Assembly: GCF_001456025.1 (NCBI RefSeq)
Contig: NZ_LMTZ01000128.1
Span: 13,072 to 76,566 of the forward strand
Reading direction: 5' to 3'
Source of the DNA: Mastigocoleus testarum BC008
Lineage (GTDB): Bacteria; Cyanobacteriota; Cyanobacteriia; Cyanobacteriales; Nostocaceae
Length of the DNA: 63,495 bases
Shown here: piece after piece, positions 32,653-41,452 of the stretch
How the letters are laid out: each line of letters opens with the position of its first letter
Position numbering within the stretch: the first letter of the stretch is position 1
Program-made: the position numbers and the translations under genes
The notes under the pieces: model-generated
What the model saw: the letters and a program-made list of their open reading frames with translations, nothing else
Databases searched by the model: none
Told to the model about the DNA's origin: nothing

Positions 32653-34722
32653 TCACTCTTGCTGTTCTTGTTCTCCAGATGGTAATGTCGGTACTTCTTG
32701 AACCGCAGGTTGGGTCACTTCTGGTTCGGGATTAAGCAATCTTTGCCACGCACGAATTTGGTTTCTAGCAGAATAATAAGCAGCAGTCCCTCGTGGCACT
32801 AATCTAGCAGTTTCAATGGCTCGAACAATATCAGAATTTCCTTGAAAGCGAGCAATATCTAATATTTGCCGACTCCACTGTTCGATCGCTGGATTAGCAT
32901 CAGTGCGGAGGAAACTTGTTCTCGGTATTCTTCGTGCAATTCGAATGGCTTGTGATAAAGAATTTGCCGTTCCTCTCTGGGCAATAGCCTTCGCTTGTTG
33001 CCAATTATCTCTGGCTTGAATTTCCCTTCGCCAACCTGCAATGTATCTTTGAGCTTCTCCTGATAGCGCCCTTCCCCGACCAATTTGTTGGGCAATATTA
33101 ATTGCTTCTGTTAAGTTACCGTTGCGTGCAACAGCCCTTGCTCTATCTAGGTAAGGTTGGTCTTGAATGCGTTGAACTTTTGATCGCCACTTACGAACTT
33201 TGCGACGCGCTTCTGGATACAAAGCACGACCGCGCCGAATTTGACTTGCTTCAGCGATCGCAGCTTCTAAGGAGTTAATATCTTGTAAAATTGCTAGTTG
33301 ATCTGCTCGATCTAAATATGGTCGGTCTTCAATTGTTTGTACCCGTGCACGCCAACTATTTATCTCCCGTCTAGCTTCTCGAGAGCGGGGATTACTTGCA
33401 GGTATTAATTGAGCTTCTGCGATCGCAGCGTTTAGATCGACTAATGTACCTTGCAGTGCCAGGGTCCGTGCTTTTTCTAACCGCCCAACATCCTCAATTT
33501 CCAATTGCCAGCGAGAAATTAATTGTTGAGCTTCCTGGTAATTACTTCTAGAACTATCAATTTGTTGGGCTTGAGATATTGCTAATTCCAAACCGGATAC
33601 ACTTCCAGTCCAAGCACTTCTTCGAGCATCAGCCAAAGCAATAAAATCTTCAACTTCTGTCTGCAAATCTGGAATTTCAGGAATTTTTTGAGCAATGTAT
33701 ATCGCTTCATCAGCATCTTTTTGCTTAATTTTTGCCTCAGCAAGCTCTAACATCCGGCGTCCAAATTTTGGTATTGCTTCTTGTGCCTTCTGATAGATAT
33801 AGCTGTCTTTCTCAATCGCTTTTGCGGTCTCAATTGCTTTAAGAATTTTATCTACACTTTTACCCTTAGCTGCATCTTCAGCTTGTGCTAGCTTAGTACC
33901 ATCTTCTCGTGATTTTGTTATGATGTTATTTAATTCATCATACTTAATAGTCGTCCAGTATCGATTATTCAAGCGTAACAGCTTAGCAGCGCTCATAAAT
34001 GCCTGTTGCCAACGTGCTTCCCGCAGATGCTCTTCCGTATTTTTGTAGATGTCATTTGCATCTGACCAGGTGGAACGCCAATCAGCAATTTTATCCTCTA
34101 CCAATTTATACGCAGGCATATCATCCGGTATTCTGCGAACAGTTGCAATAGCCTGTTCTATTTTCCCTTCTTGAAAGCTTTCGTCTGCTAATTCCAAAAT
34201 CTCCTGGGACCATAATTTTAAGCTCGTGTCAATTTCTGACCTCAGGGGATGATTTTGAGGTAAGTGTTTAACCAAGGACATTGCTTGTAGCAGATCGTTA
34301 ACCGTATTTTTAGAAGCTGCTATTTGAGCACAATGTATCCGTACAGAAGCACTGGCGAGAGGCCAAAAAATTGACGGACAGTTGGGAGCAGAAGGTAATT
34401 TCAAAAGCATCGACATTGCCATGAAAGCAATTGTACCGGGGACAAAAGTGAGCAAAACTGCCCACAAAACCCAACTTTTCAAGAAACCTGGTATTTTCCT
34501 AACTTTACTTTTATGTTTAGAAGCTGTGGAAATATCATTCGATACAGCTTTTGCCAAACTATTTTGCTTTTGTTGTTGTGCTGATTGTGAGGTTGAACCA
34601 GTAGTAGGTATACCAGAACCGTAAACCTGACCGGATTGGTTAACCTGGGACAATCCATCTATTCCCTGTGATTCTCCTGCTCGGGCTGGCGGCCAATTTT
34701 CTGGAATTTCCCGCTCTGTCAT
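32653..34722 (-). CDS. Cyanobacterial single-pass membrane protein with helical repeats
   Basis: 689 aa: a polar, Gln/Ser-rich cytosolic N-terminus (1-75), a basic segment (KHKSKVRK) and one membrane helix (about 83-107, WVLWAVLLTFVPGTIAFMAM). A long, probably extracytoplasmic alpha-helical repeat region follows. Repeats of roughly 35-60 residues share LxxAIxxAxxI...YxEAxxxIxxWR, TPR-like in character. An acidic tail (PEPEVTQPAVQEV) ends it. Such proteins are conserved in filamentous cyanobacteria and have been labelled chromosome-segregation-ATPase-like, although no ATPase motif is visible. Function unknown; a scaffold in the periplasm or at the thylakoid is possible. Confidence 0.8.
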   Translation of the reverse strand: MTEREIPENWPPARAGESQGIDGLSQVNQSGQVYGSGIPTTGSTSQSAQQQKQNSLAKAVSNDISTASKHKSKVRKIPGFLKSWVLWAVLLTFVPGTIAFMAMSMLLKLPSAPNCPSIFWPLASASVRIHCAQIAASKNTVNDLLQAMSLVKHLPQNHPLRSEIDTSLKLWSQEILELADESFQEGKIEQAIATVRRIPDDMPAYKLVEDKIADWRSTWSDANDIYKNTEEHLREARWQQAFMSAAKLLRLNNRYWTTIKYDELNNIITKSREDGTKLAQAEDAAKGKSVDKILKAIETAKAIEKDSYIYQKAQEAIPKFGRRMLELAEAKIKQKDADEAIYIAQKIPEIPDLQTEVEDFIALADARRSAWTGSVSGLELAISQAQQIDSSRSNYQEAQQLISRWQLEIEDVGRLEKARTLALQGTLVDLNAAIAEAQLIPASNPRSREARREINSWRARVQTIEDRPYLDRADQLAILQDINSLEAAIAEASQIRRGRALYPEARRKVRKWRSKVQRIQDQPYLDRARAVARNGNLTEAINIAQQIGRGRALSGEAQRYIAGWRREIQARDNWQQAKAIAQRGTANSLSQAIRIARRIPRTSFLRTDANPAIEQWSRQILDIARFQGNSDIVRAIETARLVPRGTAAYYSARNQIRAWQRLLNPEPEVTQPAVQEVPTLPSGEQEQQE

Positions 34723-34857
34723 TTTCCCACACCAAAATAATTATTTAACGGTTTTATCTTTTTAAAATCTAATTTTTGTTGTTGCCATAGTAACTTTCTC
34801 CAGACAGAAAAAGCTACCTTAATTTTAAAGCTTGTATTTCCACAGATACCATTAACA

Positions 34858-34878
34858 AAGGGAAATCACAGTTCCCTT
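34858..34878 (-). terminator. hslO: Probable hslO terminator
   Basis: AAGGGAA / TTCCCTT 7-bp stem with a 7-nt loop, 8 bp beyond the hslO stop; a short T-rich stretch follows on the minus strand. Confidence 0.5.
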
Positions 34879-34885
34879 TTATACT

Positions 34886-35794
34886 TTATCCTTGGGAAGC
34901 CGAGGATTCTGCCTGTAAATCTACAATCAACTGTGATAAATGCTCCTTATTTGCCTGGTAAACTGTACCACAAAAATCGCAAGTTGCTTCTGCACCATCA
35001 TCTTTAATAATCATATCTTGAAGTTCAGCTTCTCCTAACATTTTTAATGCTCCTAAAACTCTCTCAAAAGAGCATTTACAGTTGAAACGTAATATTTGGG
35101 TATCGGGGAAAATTTGTAATCCCATATCTCCCAACAAATCGTGGAAAATTTCCACTAAATTTTTGCCTGCTTGTAGTAAAGGTGTGAATCCAGACAGCCC
35201 AGCAACGCGGGATTCCAGCTTGGTAACAAGGGCTTCATCTCTTGCAGCTTTTGGTAATACTTGGATTAACAGACCACCTGCGGCGGTTACTCCAGTAGAG
35301 TCAACAAAAACTCCCACCACTAAAGCTGAAGGTGTTTGTTCCGAATTTAAAAGGTAATGAGCAACATCGTCACCAATTTCGCCGGATACTAATTCAACAG
35401 TGCTCGAATAAGGATATCCGTAGCCAACATCACGAACTACGTAAAGATAGCCATTACCTACAGCACGACCAACATCTAACTTACCGATATCATTGAGGGG
35501 TAATTCGATAGATGGATTCTCCACAAATCCACGTACGGTTCCATCCAAACCGGCATCAACAAGTATACCGCCCAGTGGACCATCACCTTTAACTCTTACA
35601 TTGACCCTTGATTCTTGACGTTTCATGTTGGAAGCCATCAATAAGCCCGAAGTCATTGTCCTACCCAATGCGGCTGTTGCCACATACGACAATTTATGAC
35701 GTACTCTTGCTTCTTCACTTAAGCGTGTTGTAATCGCCCCAACGACTCTAATACCATCATCTGCTGCTGTTGCACGAATTAAGTGATCCGCCAT
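34886..35794 (-). CDS. hslO: Redox-regulated chaperone Hsp33
   Basis: Holdase chaperone switched on by oxidative unfolding. All four zinc-binding cysteines are present in this 302-aa protein: Cys239/Cys241 (NCKCS) and Cys272/Cys275 (CDFC). Zinc release with disulfide formation activates it. The N-terminal MADHLIRATAADDGIRVVGA and GDGPLGGILVDA are typical of the family, and the length is normal. Start ATG at 35794. It stands alone, upstream of a large membrane protein on the same strand (163 bp apart). Confidence 0.96.
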   Translation of the reverse strand: MADHLIRATAADDGIRVVGAITTRLSEEARVRHKLSYVATAALGRTMTSGLLMASNMKRQESRVNVRVKGDGPLGGILVDAGLDGTVRGFVENPSIELPLNDIGKLDVGRAVGNGYLYVVRDVGYGYPYSSTVELVSGEIGDDVAHYLLNSEQTPSALVVGVFVDSTGVTAAGGLLIQVLPKAARDEALVTKLESRVAGLSGFTPLLQAGKNLVEIFHDLLGDMGLQIFPDTQILRFNCKCSFERVLGALKMLGEAELQDMIIKDDGAEATCDFCGTVYQANKEHLSQLIVDLQAESSASQG

Positions 35795-36134
35795 GTGACA
35801 AATAACCTTACATTTCTTAACAAGTTCAATATACCTATTTTAAATTCTGATTCACAATTATTTGGGATTGGGGATTGGCGACTGGGGATTGGGGATTGGG
35901 GATTGGGGATTGGGGATTGGGTTTAAATTGTGGCAGTTATTTCTCAGGTTTTGATGATGGTACTATTCGAATAGTATTTCAGTACAATAAATCAATTTAT
36001 TTGCTGTGTCTTTGCGCCAACCTGTGGGTGTTGAAAATCATTCACCAAAATTATGGGCTGAATTGATTGCTCTGTCTTGGTTTTAGGGATTTTTGTCCAT
36101 TTTGAGGTTGGCGCAACTCTTGAAATCCTTTATA
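35795..36134. other. Region between hslO and the CRISPR array, includes STRR and candidate leader
   Basis: Contains the GGGATTG heptamer array (35864-35921). Then comes about 200 bp of AT-rich DNA with a possible CRISPR leader immediately 5' of the first repeat (T-rich gttttagggatttttgtcc around 36079-36098). No gene is seen. Confidence 0.5.
35864..35921. repeat. STRR heptanucleotide array (GGGATTG family)
   Basis: Eight near-perfect gggattg units with one ggcgact variant. Degenerate relatives occur at 37130-37245 and 52675-52700. Confidence 0.9.
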
Positions 36135-36538
36135 GTTGAAACATCATAAAATCCCTATCAGGGATTGAAACCATGAAACCTTAGTTTGATTTGATACAAA
36201 TATGTTGAAACATCATAAAATCCCTATCAGGGATTGAAACTTGAGAAGTCATACTCCAGCCATTGCCGGAAAAGTAAAAGTTGAAACACCATAAAATCCC
36301 TATCAGGGATTGAAACTCATTTTGCAACCCGAACAACTTAGAAACAGTATGTTGAAACACCATAAAATCCCTATCAGGGATTGAAACGCAGTAGTAAAAG
36401 TTGTGAATTGCATTGTGAAAAATCTCTATGTTGAAACACCATAAAATCCCTATCAGGGATTGAAACAGAGATGGCAGCAAAAGATCATAGAATCCTAAGA
36501 TGTTGAAACACCATAAAATCCCTATCAGGGATTCAAAA
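36135..36538 (+). CRISPR. CRISPR array, 6 repeats / 5 spacers, no adjacent cas genes
   Basis: Repeats are 37 bp, starting GTTGAAACACCATAAAATCC and ending CAGGGATTGAAAC, with an internal palindrome AATCCC/GGGATT. Repeat starts: 36135, 36204, 36280, 36351, 36430, 36502. Spacers are 32, 39, 34, 42 and 35 bp. The first two repeats have CATCATA where the others have CACCATA, and the last one decays at its 3' end (ATTCAAAA). The decayed repeat and the ATTGAAAC 3' end (5' handle of crRNAs) both indicate leader on the left and plus-strand transcription. The repeat type is that of cyanobacterial type I-D/III systems; cas genes would have to act in trans. Confidence 0.95.
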
Positions 36539-36581
36539 AAGCGATCGCAAAATCAGATGAAATGTTAGATCAATATCTGGA

Positions 36582-36680
36582 ACACTGACAACTGTTCACT
36601 GACAACTGTAGCCCGTAAGGGCGTGGCGCAAGCCATAAACTGATAACTGATAACTGTTCACTGACAACTGATAACTGATT
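36582..36680 (+). repeat. Dispersed repeat, inverted relative to 32433-32510
   Basis: Contains AACTGTAGCCCGTAAGGGCG, then agccataaactgataactg and several actgataact/actgacaact units. It lies directly after the CRISPR array. Confidence 0.75.
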
Positions 36681-36720
36681 ATTCGTTATAAATTAGAAAG
36701 AATTTACGATAAAAACCAAA

Positions 36721-37122
36721 ATGTTGGGAAAGTTTCAAAAAAGTCAATTAAGAATAGAAGTTGAAGCTTCAGCCGATAAAATTCGTGAAAGTCTCTTAAA
36801 TCCCGTAACACTAAAAAAATGGCTTCCTTGGGGTAATTTAAATTCGAGCGCCAACCAACTACATTCAGGATTAGAATTTACAACTCAAATGGGAATTATT
36901 TCAATTCATCATCGAGTTGATGTCGCAGGTGATAACTGTTTGCGCTTGCTCTTGAGCCAAGGTATAGATGGTTTCCATGAATGGTACTGGGGTGAAGGTT
37001 GGGTACAATCTCGTTTGGAAGGTGTATCCATGCTACCCATATCCCTCGGACAAAGCTTAAGCTTACTCAGCTTACGTCAGTTTTTGACTAGTAATGGCGT
37101 TAGCGGTAGCGTGACACGATAG
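36721..37122 (+). CDS. SRPBCC-fold small protein
   Basis: A 133-aa protein whose N-terminus (KSQLRIEVEASADKIRESLLNPVTLKKWLPWGNL) has the START/SRPBCC (Bet v 1-like) pattern of a beta strand, paired short helices and a Trp. The last few residues (VSGSVTR) are read from a short palindrome gacacgatagtgtca at the stop codon, so the original C-terminus may have been altered by a repeat. Ligand and role unknown. It is convergent with htrA. Confidence 0.65.
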   Translation: MLGKFQKSQLRIEVEASADKIRESLLNPVTLKKWLPWGNLNSSANQLHSGLEFTTQMGIISIHHRVDVAGDNCLRLLLSQGIDGFHEWYWGEGWVQSRLEGVSMLPISLGQSLSLLSLRQFLTSNGVSGSVTR

Positions 37123-37129
37123 TGTCATA

Positions 37130-37245
37130 TATGGATTAGCGATTAGGGATTAGGTATTGGGAATTGGCGATTGAGTTAAAATACACTATCTTCCTATTCC
37201 CAGTCTCCTATACCCAGTCGCCAGTCGCCAATCCCCAATCACCAA
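37130..37245. repeat. Inverted degenerate GGGATTG/CAATCCC repeats between convergent genes
   Basis: ggattagcgattagggattag... on the left and ...cagtcgccaatccccaatcacc on the right are mutually complementary in character. They could form a long imperfect hairpin separating the convergent SRPBCC and htrA genes. Confidence 0.5.
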
Positions 37246-37246
37246 T

Positions 37247-38482
37247 CTACGAAGAAGTTCGTAATTGAGTAGTTTTCACAGAAACTTGCTGTGTGCGGTT
37301 ACCCCGTCGAATTTTTACTTGTAATGTTTGACCAACTTCACTGTCTTCAACGATACCAAGTAATTGTTCGCCCTCAGTTGTTTGTTTCCCATCTACCTGA
37401 ATAATTACATCACCAGGACGAATACCTGCTGTTGCAGCTGGAGAATTAGGTACGACTCGACGTACTAAAATTCCTTTGATTTCAGGTATTTCTACTGGCG
37501 AATTGGGATCCTGATTAAATTTTTTCGCCATCTCTGGAGTTAAATCTTGCATCACCACACCAATGAAGGGGTGAGAGACTTTTTCCCCACGCTGTAATTT
37601 GGCTGCAATTGTTTTTGCTTTATTAATAGGAATTGCAAATCCAATACCCATTGCATCAGCTCGAATTGCAGTATTAATTCCAATTACTTCACCGCGATCG
37701 TTCAGTAAAGGTCCACCAGAATTTCCGGGGTTAATTGCTGCGTCAGTTTGAATAAAATCTAAGCGTTTATCAGAAATTCCTACTTGGGAACTCGGACGTC
37801 TAAGAGTACTAATAATTCCTAAAGTAACGGTGTTGTCAAATCCCAAAGGATTACCTACTGCGATCGCCCAATCTCCAACTTGAACGTCATCGGAGGAACC
37901 TAAAACCGCAGCGGGTAAATTATCCCCAGCGTCAATCTTTACTACAGCTAGGTCAGTAATTTCATCAACACCTCGAACCTTACCTTCCACACTACGTCCA
38001 TCTTTAAGATGAACCGTGACCTTGTCGGCTTTATCTACTACGTGAGCATTGGTCAGTATCAGTCCAGTACGGTCGAAAATCACGCCCGAACCTAAACCAC
38101 GCTGTTGTTGACGTCTGGGGGCTTGTTGTGGAAGACTGTCGCCAAAAAATTCCCGAAAAAATGGATCGTCAAAAAATGGATCTAGACGACGTTGGCGACT
38201 AACCACTGTACGTTCAGTATCAATACGTACAACAGCTGGACCAACTCGTTTTACCGCCGCTGTAACAAAGCTACGATTACCAATGGCTGCAGCAGCTGCA
38301 GGTGATTGGCGTTGTGCGAGCAACTGACTGGAATCTGTTGTCGATAAACTAGGTGCAGGTTCTGCTTGTGAAGGTAATACTCTAACGGTACTTACCGTAA
38401 ACACAACACCCATCAAAATAGCTAAAAGATGGGTCGTTAATTGACGCATTGAGCGAGGTAGTTTGGAAAATCCCATAGACAC
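37247..38482 (-). CDS. HtrA/Deg-family serine protease with PDZ domain (HhoA/HhoB/HtrA type)
   Basis: A 411-aa envelope-quality-control protease. An N-terminal membrane anchor or signal (about 15-35) is followed by an Ala/Gln-rich linker. In the trypsin-like domain, the catalytic triad is His147 (TNAHVV), Asp177 (ITDLAVVKID) and Ser255 (GNSGGPL). The RQRRLDPFFDDPFFREFFG loop is typical of cyanobacterial Deg proteases. One PDZ domain occupies about 318-400 (GILVRRVVPNSPAATAGIRPGDVI). Cyanobacteria carry three paralogues (HtrA, HhoA, HhoB); which one this is cannot be settled by eye. It is divergent from the CsoR/InrS-type gene, with a 241-bp shared promoter region. Confidence 0.94.
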   Translation of the reverse strand: MSMGFSKLPRSMRQLTTHLLAILMGVVFTVSTVRVLPSQAEPAPSLSTTDSSQLLAQRQSPAAAAAIGNRSFVTAAVKRVGPAVVRIDTERTVVSRQRRLDPFFDDPFFREFFGDSLPQQAPRRQQQRGLGSGVIFDRTGLILTNAHVVDKADKVTVHLKDGRSVEGKVRGVDEITDLAVVKIDAGDNLPAAVLGSSDDVQVGDWAIAVGNPLGFDNTVTLGIISTLRRPSSQVGISDKRLDFIQTDAAINPGNSGGPLLNDRGEVIGINTAIRADAMGIGFAIPINKAKTIAAKLQRGEKVSHPFIGVVMQDLTPEMAKKFNQDPNSPVEIPEIKGILVRRVVPNSPAATAGIRPGDVIIQVDGKQTTEGEQLLGIVEDSEVGQTLQVKIRRGNRTQQVSVKTTQLRTSS

Positions 38483-38723
38483 AACTGTTGTTAATTTCTA
38501 GTTTTTAATGATTTACACTTCTTGATTTGTTAGTTAGTCGTGACAATCACATTTACTGATATTCTGACAGATTTGTCCTTTATCTTGGGTCGCAGACGTT
38601 TGTTTTCCTGCTATGGTTTCTTTTTGATGTGGCGATCGAAATTAAATCATCAATAAATTACTCATCTGTGCTGACCAGTAGGCTAGGATCTTAATTGAGA
38701 CACTAAAATAAAATATTCAGCTC

Positions 38724-39188
38724 ATGAATACAACTAACCGATTTTCTCAAGAATCCTTGTCCGCCTCAGAAGAAAATTCAGATGTACTCGGTTATGATAT
38801 CAAGCAAGAAAATATCAGCAAAACTCAAAGAAATAAAACTAATAAAACTAATAAAAATAAAATCCACAAAACTCAAACTCATAACACTCAAAATGATACA
38901 AATCATACCCATGCTCACATCCACAGTGAAGAGTCACTACGACGCATTGTCAATCGGCTATCGAGAATAGAAGGACATGTGCGTGGAATCAAGACTATGG
39001 TGCAACAAAGTAGTCCTTGTCCCGATGTATTATTACAAATTGCGGCTGTCAGAGGAGCCTTAGATAGGGTTGCAAGAATTGTTTTAGATGAACATCTAAC
39101 TGAGTGTATTGCGAGAGCCGTGGATGAAGGTAATATTGAGGTAGAAATCAAAGAATTAAAAGCCGCCTTAGATAGATTTCTTCCTTAG
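38724..39188 (+). CDS. InrS/CsoR-family metal-sensing repressor with His-rich N-terminus
   Basis: In this 154-aa protein the C-terminal ~85 residues are a CsoR/RcnR-type four-helix metal sensor (LRRIVNRLSRIEGHVRGIKTMV). Its Cys99, His124 and Cys128 form the C-H-C metal site of CsoR/InrS proteins. The first 67 residues are unusual: Asn/Thr/Lys-rich low complexity ending in HTHAHIH (His61/63/65/67). N-terminal His ligands are characteristic of the nickel sensor InrS of Synechocystis, which represses nickel export. No nrsD-like exporter is adjacent, so the target is elsewhere or is the divergent htrA. It is probably a Ni or Cu responsive repressor. Confidence 0.85.
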   Translation: MNTTNRFSQESLSASEENSDVLGYDIKQENISKTQRNKTNKTNKNKIHKTQTHNTQNDTNHTHAHIHSEESLRRIVNRLSRIEGHVRGIKTMVQQSSPCPDVLLQIAAVRGALDRVARIVLDEHLTECIARAVDEGNIEVEIKELKAALDRFLP

Positions 39189-39535
39189 ATAAATTTCTTG
39201 TTTGGATAGCATAATGTTGGTTATGGATAGATTTTTATTCGTTTATTATCTCCATTACCAATTATCAATTATCTACGATATTGAAGCGCGTGTAACCAAT
39301 TACTAATCGCTGTGCGCTATGTACACTTACATGTCCCCCCGAGAACGCGCTGCGCGTTAGACGTACCTACGGTGTTCAGCGTAGCTGCGTCAACAAACAG
39401 CTTGCTGCGTTAAAACGCTACGTTATAGCTGCGCTACCTATTGGTCCACTAATATGACTCATCAATTATCGCCCATTAATTTACCTGACATAATATTAAA
39501 AATCATATTTATATAGTTAAAATGCCAGAAAATTA
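39189..39535. other. Intergenic repeat region
   Basis: Holds short repeats: AACGCG-ctg-CGCGTT hairpin near 39343-39358, then gcgtagctgcg and ctgcgttaaaacgctacg repeats. No gene. Confidence 0.5.
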
Positions 39536-40363
39536 ATGTTTGAAAACTATCAATTTAACTATATTTTCAGTGGCAATACCCATAAGCCACTGATTATTTT
39601 TTTACATGGTTTTATGGGTAATACTAATGAATTCGATCAAATTACATCAATAGTAGCTGAAGATTTCTATTGTTTAAAAATTGACCTTCCCGGACATGGC
39701 AGAACTCAAATTTTTGGTAGTGATGAATACTATCAAATGCCGAATACTGCGAAAGCATTAATGAAATTATTAGATAAATTACTGAAGAAATTAAATCTCG
39801 AACGATGTTTTTTAATCGGCTATTCAATGGGTGGTAGATTAGCCCTCTATCTTACTATAAATTTTCCCCAATATTTTACCAAGGTTATTTTGGAATCAGC
39901 CTCCCCTGGTTTAGCTACAGAACCAGAAAGATTAGGAAGAATTAAACGGGATGCTCAAATAGCTCGCAAATTAAGTAGAATAATTAATCCAGAAGATTTT
40001 ACTCTTTTTCTTACAAACTGGTACAGCCAAGAAATTTTTGGCGATATAAAAACCCACACCCAGTTTTCAGAGTTAATAAAACAGCGCTTACAAAACGATC
40101 CAAAACAACTAGTTAAATCCCTCAAGATGATGGGTACTGGTGTTCAACCTTCTTTATGGTCAAAACTTAAAACTAACAATGTTCCTTTATTATTGCTAGT
40201 GGGAGAATTAGATCCAAAGTTTGTGGAAATAAATAAAAAGATTCAGCGAGAAGCCAAATATTCTCAACTAAAAATAGTTAGAGATACTGCTCACAATATT
40301 CATTTTGCAAAACCATTAGAATTTGTCAGTGTAGTCAAGAATTTTTTAAGTGCCGAATTTTAA
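39536..40363 (+). CDS. menH: 2-succinyl-6-hydroxy-2,4-cyclohexadiene-1-carboxylate synthase
   Basis: An alpha/beta-hydrolase-fold enzyme of phylloquinone (vitamin K1) synthesis, eliminating pyruvate from SEPHCHC; cyanobacteria need the product for photosystem I. Of its 275 aa the key features are oxyanion region FLHGFMG, nucleophile Ser97 in GYSMGGR, Asp226 (LVGELDPKF) and His253/His256 (TAHNIHFAKP). Length is normal for MenH. It ends directly against the convergent muramidase gene with no space between stops. Confidence 0.88.
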   Translation: MFENYQFNYIFSGNTHKPLIIFLHGFMGNTNEFDQITSIVAEDFYCLKIDLPGHGRTQIFGSDEYYQMPNTAKALMKLLDKLLKKLNLERCFLIGYSMGGRLALYLTINFPQYFTKVILESASPGLATEPERLGRIKRDAQIARKLSRIINPEDFTLFLTNWYSQEIFGDIKTHTQFSELIKQRLQNDPKQLVKSLKMMGTGVQPSLWSKLKTNNVPLLLLVGELDPKFVEINKKIQREAKYSQLKIVRDTAHNIHFAKPLEFVSVVKNFLSAEF

Positions 40364-41071
40364 TTACTGACCTTTAACTTTTGCTCCCTGTTCCTGTGAC
40401 TTGTTAGCCAATTGCAATTCTTCCTTCAACATTTTTTGGTATATTTTTGGGAGATGGCGACTCATAGAATTATTTTCAATTCCATATCCCAAACTTGTCC
40501 AAGTTGGAGATAAACGTCGTAAAACATCTTTAACCTTTCCTTCTTGTAAAGATTTAGAAAAATTTGTTTGCCAAAATTTTGAATCGCTCAACCAGCTATA
40601 AATTACTGCATCTTGATATTGAGCCTCAAAACTATAATTCGTCCACCACATAAATTGATTCGGTTGGGGATGATAGCGCTGAGCAATGTCATACCAGGTA
40701 GTGTTGATTATTTGATAGCGACCTGCAGCGGTAGAACAATTTCCCTTGTTGGGACCGTTAACAATTGTTATGCATTGTTCCGGATGCCTGCTGAGGTCGC
40801 TTACATGTTTACCACCGTATAAAATCGAATAAGGACGAGGATCGTTAGCTTCGCTAGCTGAAATGGTTCGCATTAGCGCCCTAATATAGGGATCGCCACC
40901 TTCCATAATTAAAGGTGGCTGTTGAACTTGAAATACTGGATCGATTCCAGATGGTCTTAAAGTCCCGTGTATATACCACTGCATCATAAACACAAAGCCT
41001 AAAAGTGCAGCGAGTGGACCAATAAACTTCTCTGCTCCTCTAAGTTGGAACCCTTTAATAGTTCGTGTCAT
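40364..41071 (-). CDS. Membrane-anchored muramidase, lambda-lysozyme (GH104) type
   Basis: 235 aa. An N-terminal membrane anchor (about 17-33, GPLAALLGFVFMMQWYI) is followed by a lambda-endolysin-like domain. It contains the catalytic Glu74 in ISASEAND, then YSILYGG, SDLSRHPEQ, GNCSTAAGRYQI and LSPTWTSLGYG, matching the GH104 lytic-transglycosylase pattern. No holin or phage gene is nearby, and the anchor plus chromosomal context suggest a host peptidoglycan-remodelling enzyme rather than a phage lysin. Confidence 0.85.
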   Translation of the reverse strand: MTRTIKGFQLRGAEKFIGPLAALLGFVFMMQWYIHGTLRPSGIDPVFQVQQPPLIMEGGDPYIRALMRTISASEANDPRPYSILYGGKHVSDLSRHPEQCITIVNGPNKGNCSTAAGRYQIINTTWYDIAQRYHPQPNQFMWWTNYSFEAQYQDAVIYSWLSDSKFWQTNFSKSLQEGKVKDVLRRLSPTWTSLGYGIENNSMSRHLPKIYQKMLKEELQLANKSQEQGAKVKGQ

Positions 41072-41452
41072 TAATGATTATTGGATATAGTTATCAGAAT
41101 ATAAACACAAGTCTTTATACCTAAATTCCGGTAAAATCACTTGTCACAGGGCAGAAAACTAAGGGATTTATCTAACTTCGATTTCTTTTAGTAACAAGCA
41201 ACTAATTTCCAATCCCCATTCCCTTTTCGGAAGCAAAAATATAAGACAAACGATATATTTACCCCAATTTCTTAACTGCGGTCAAAGTCAAATCCTCATT
41301 CAAAATTAAGGTTAAGTTAAAAATTACATTCAGACTAAATTTTAAATTCAAGTTTAAAGTTAAAAATATTGACAAACATATCAAAAAATATTGACGAAAA
41401 ATACTTTGACAAAAAATGCTATCAGGACGCAGAAATACTACGTCCTAGATAT
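41072..41452. other. Intergenic region, no recognisable feature
   Basis: About 380 bp, AT-rich, with loose direct repeats of aaagttaaaaat. No gene seen. Confidence 0.45.

Noticed and set aside
36181..36480. Minus-strand 99-codon frame
   Set aside because: It is translated CRISPR repeats and spacers; its periodic residues are the repeat.
40364..41071. Prophage lysis gene
   Set aside because: Lambda-type lysozyme domain but membrane anchored, with no holin, integrase or structural genes nearby; treated as a host enzyme.
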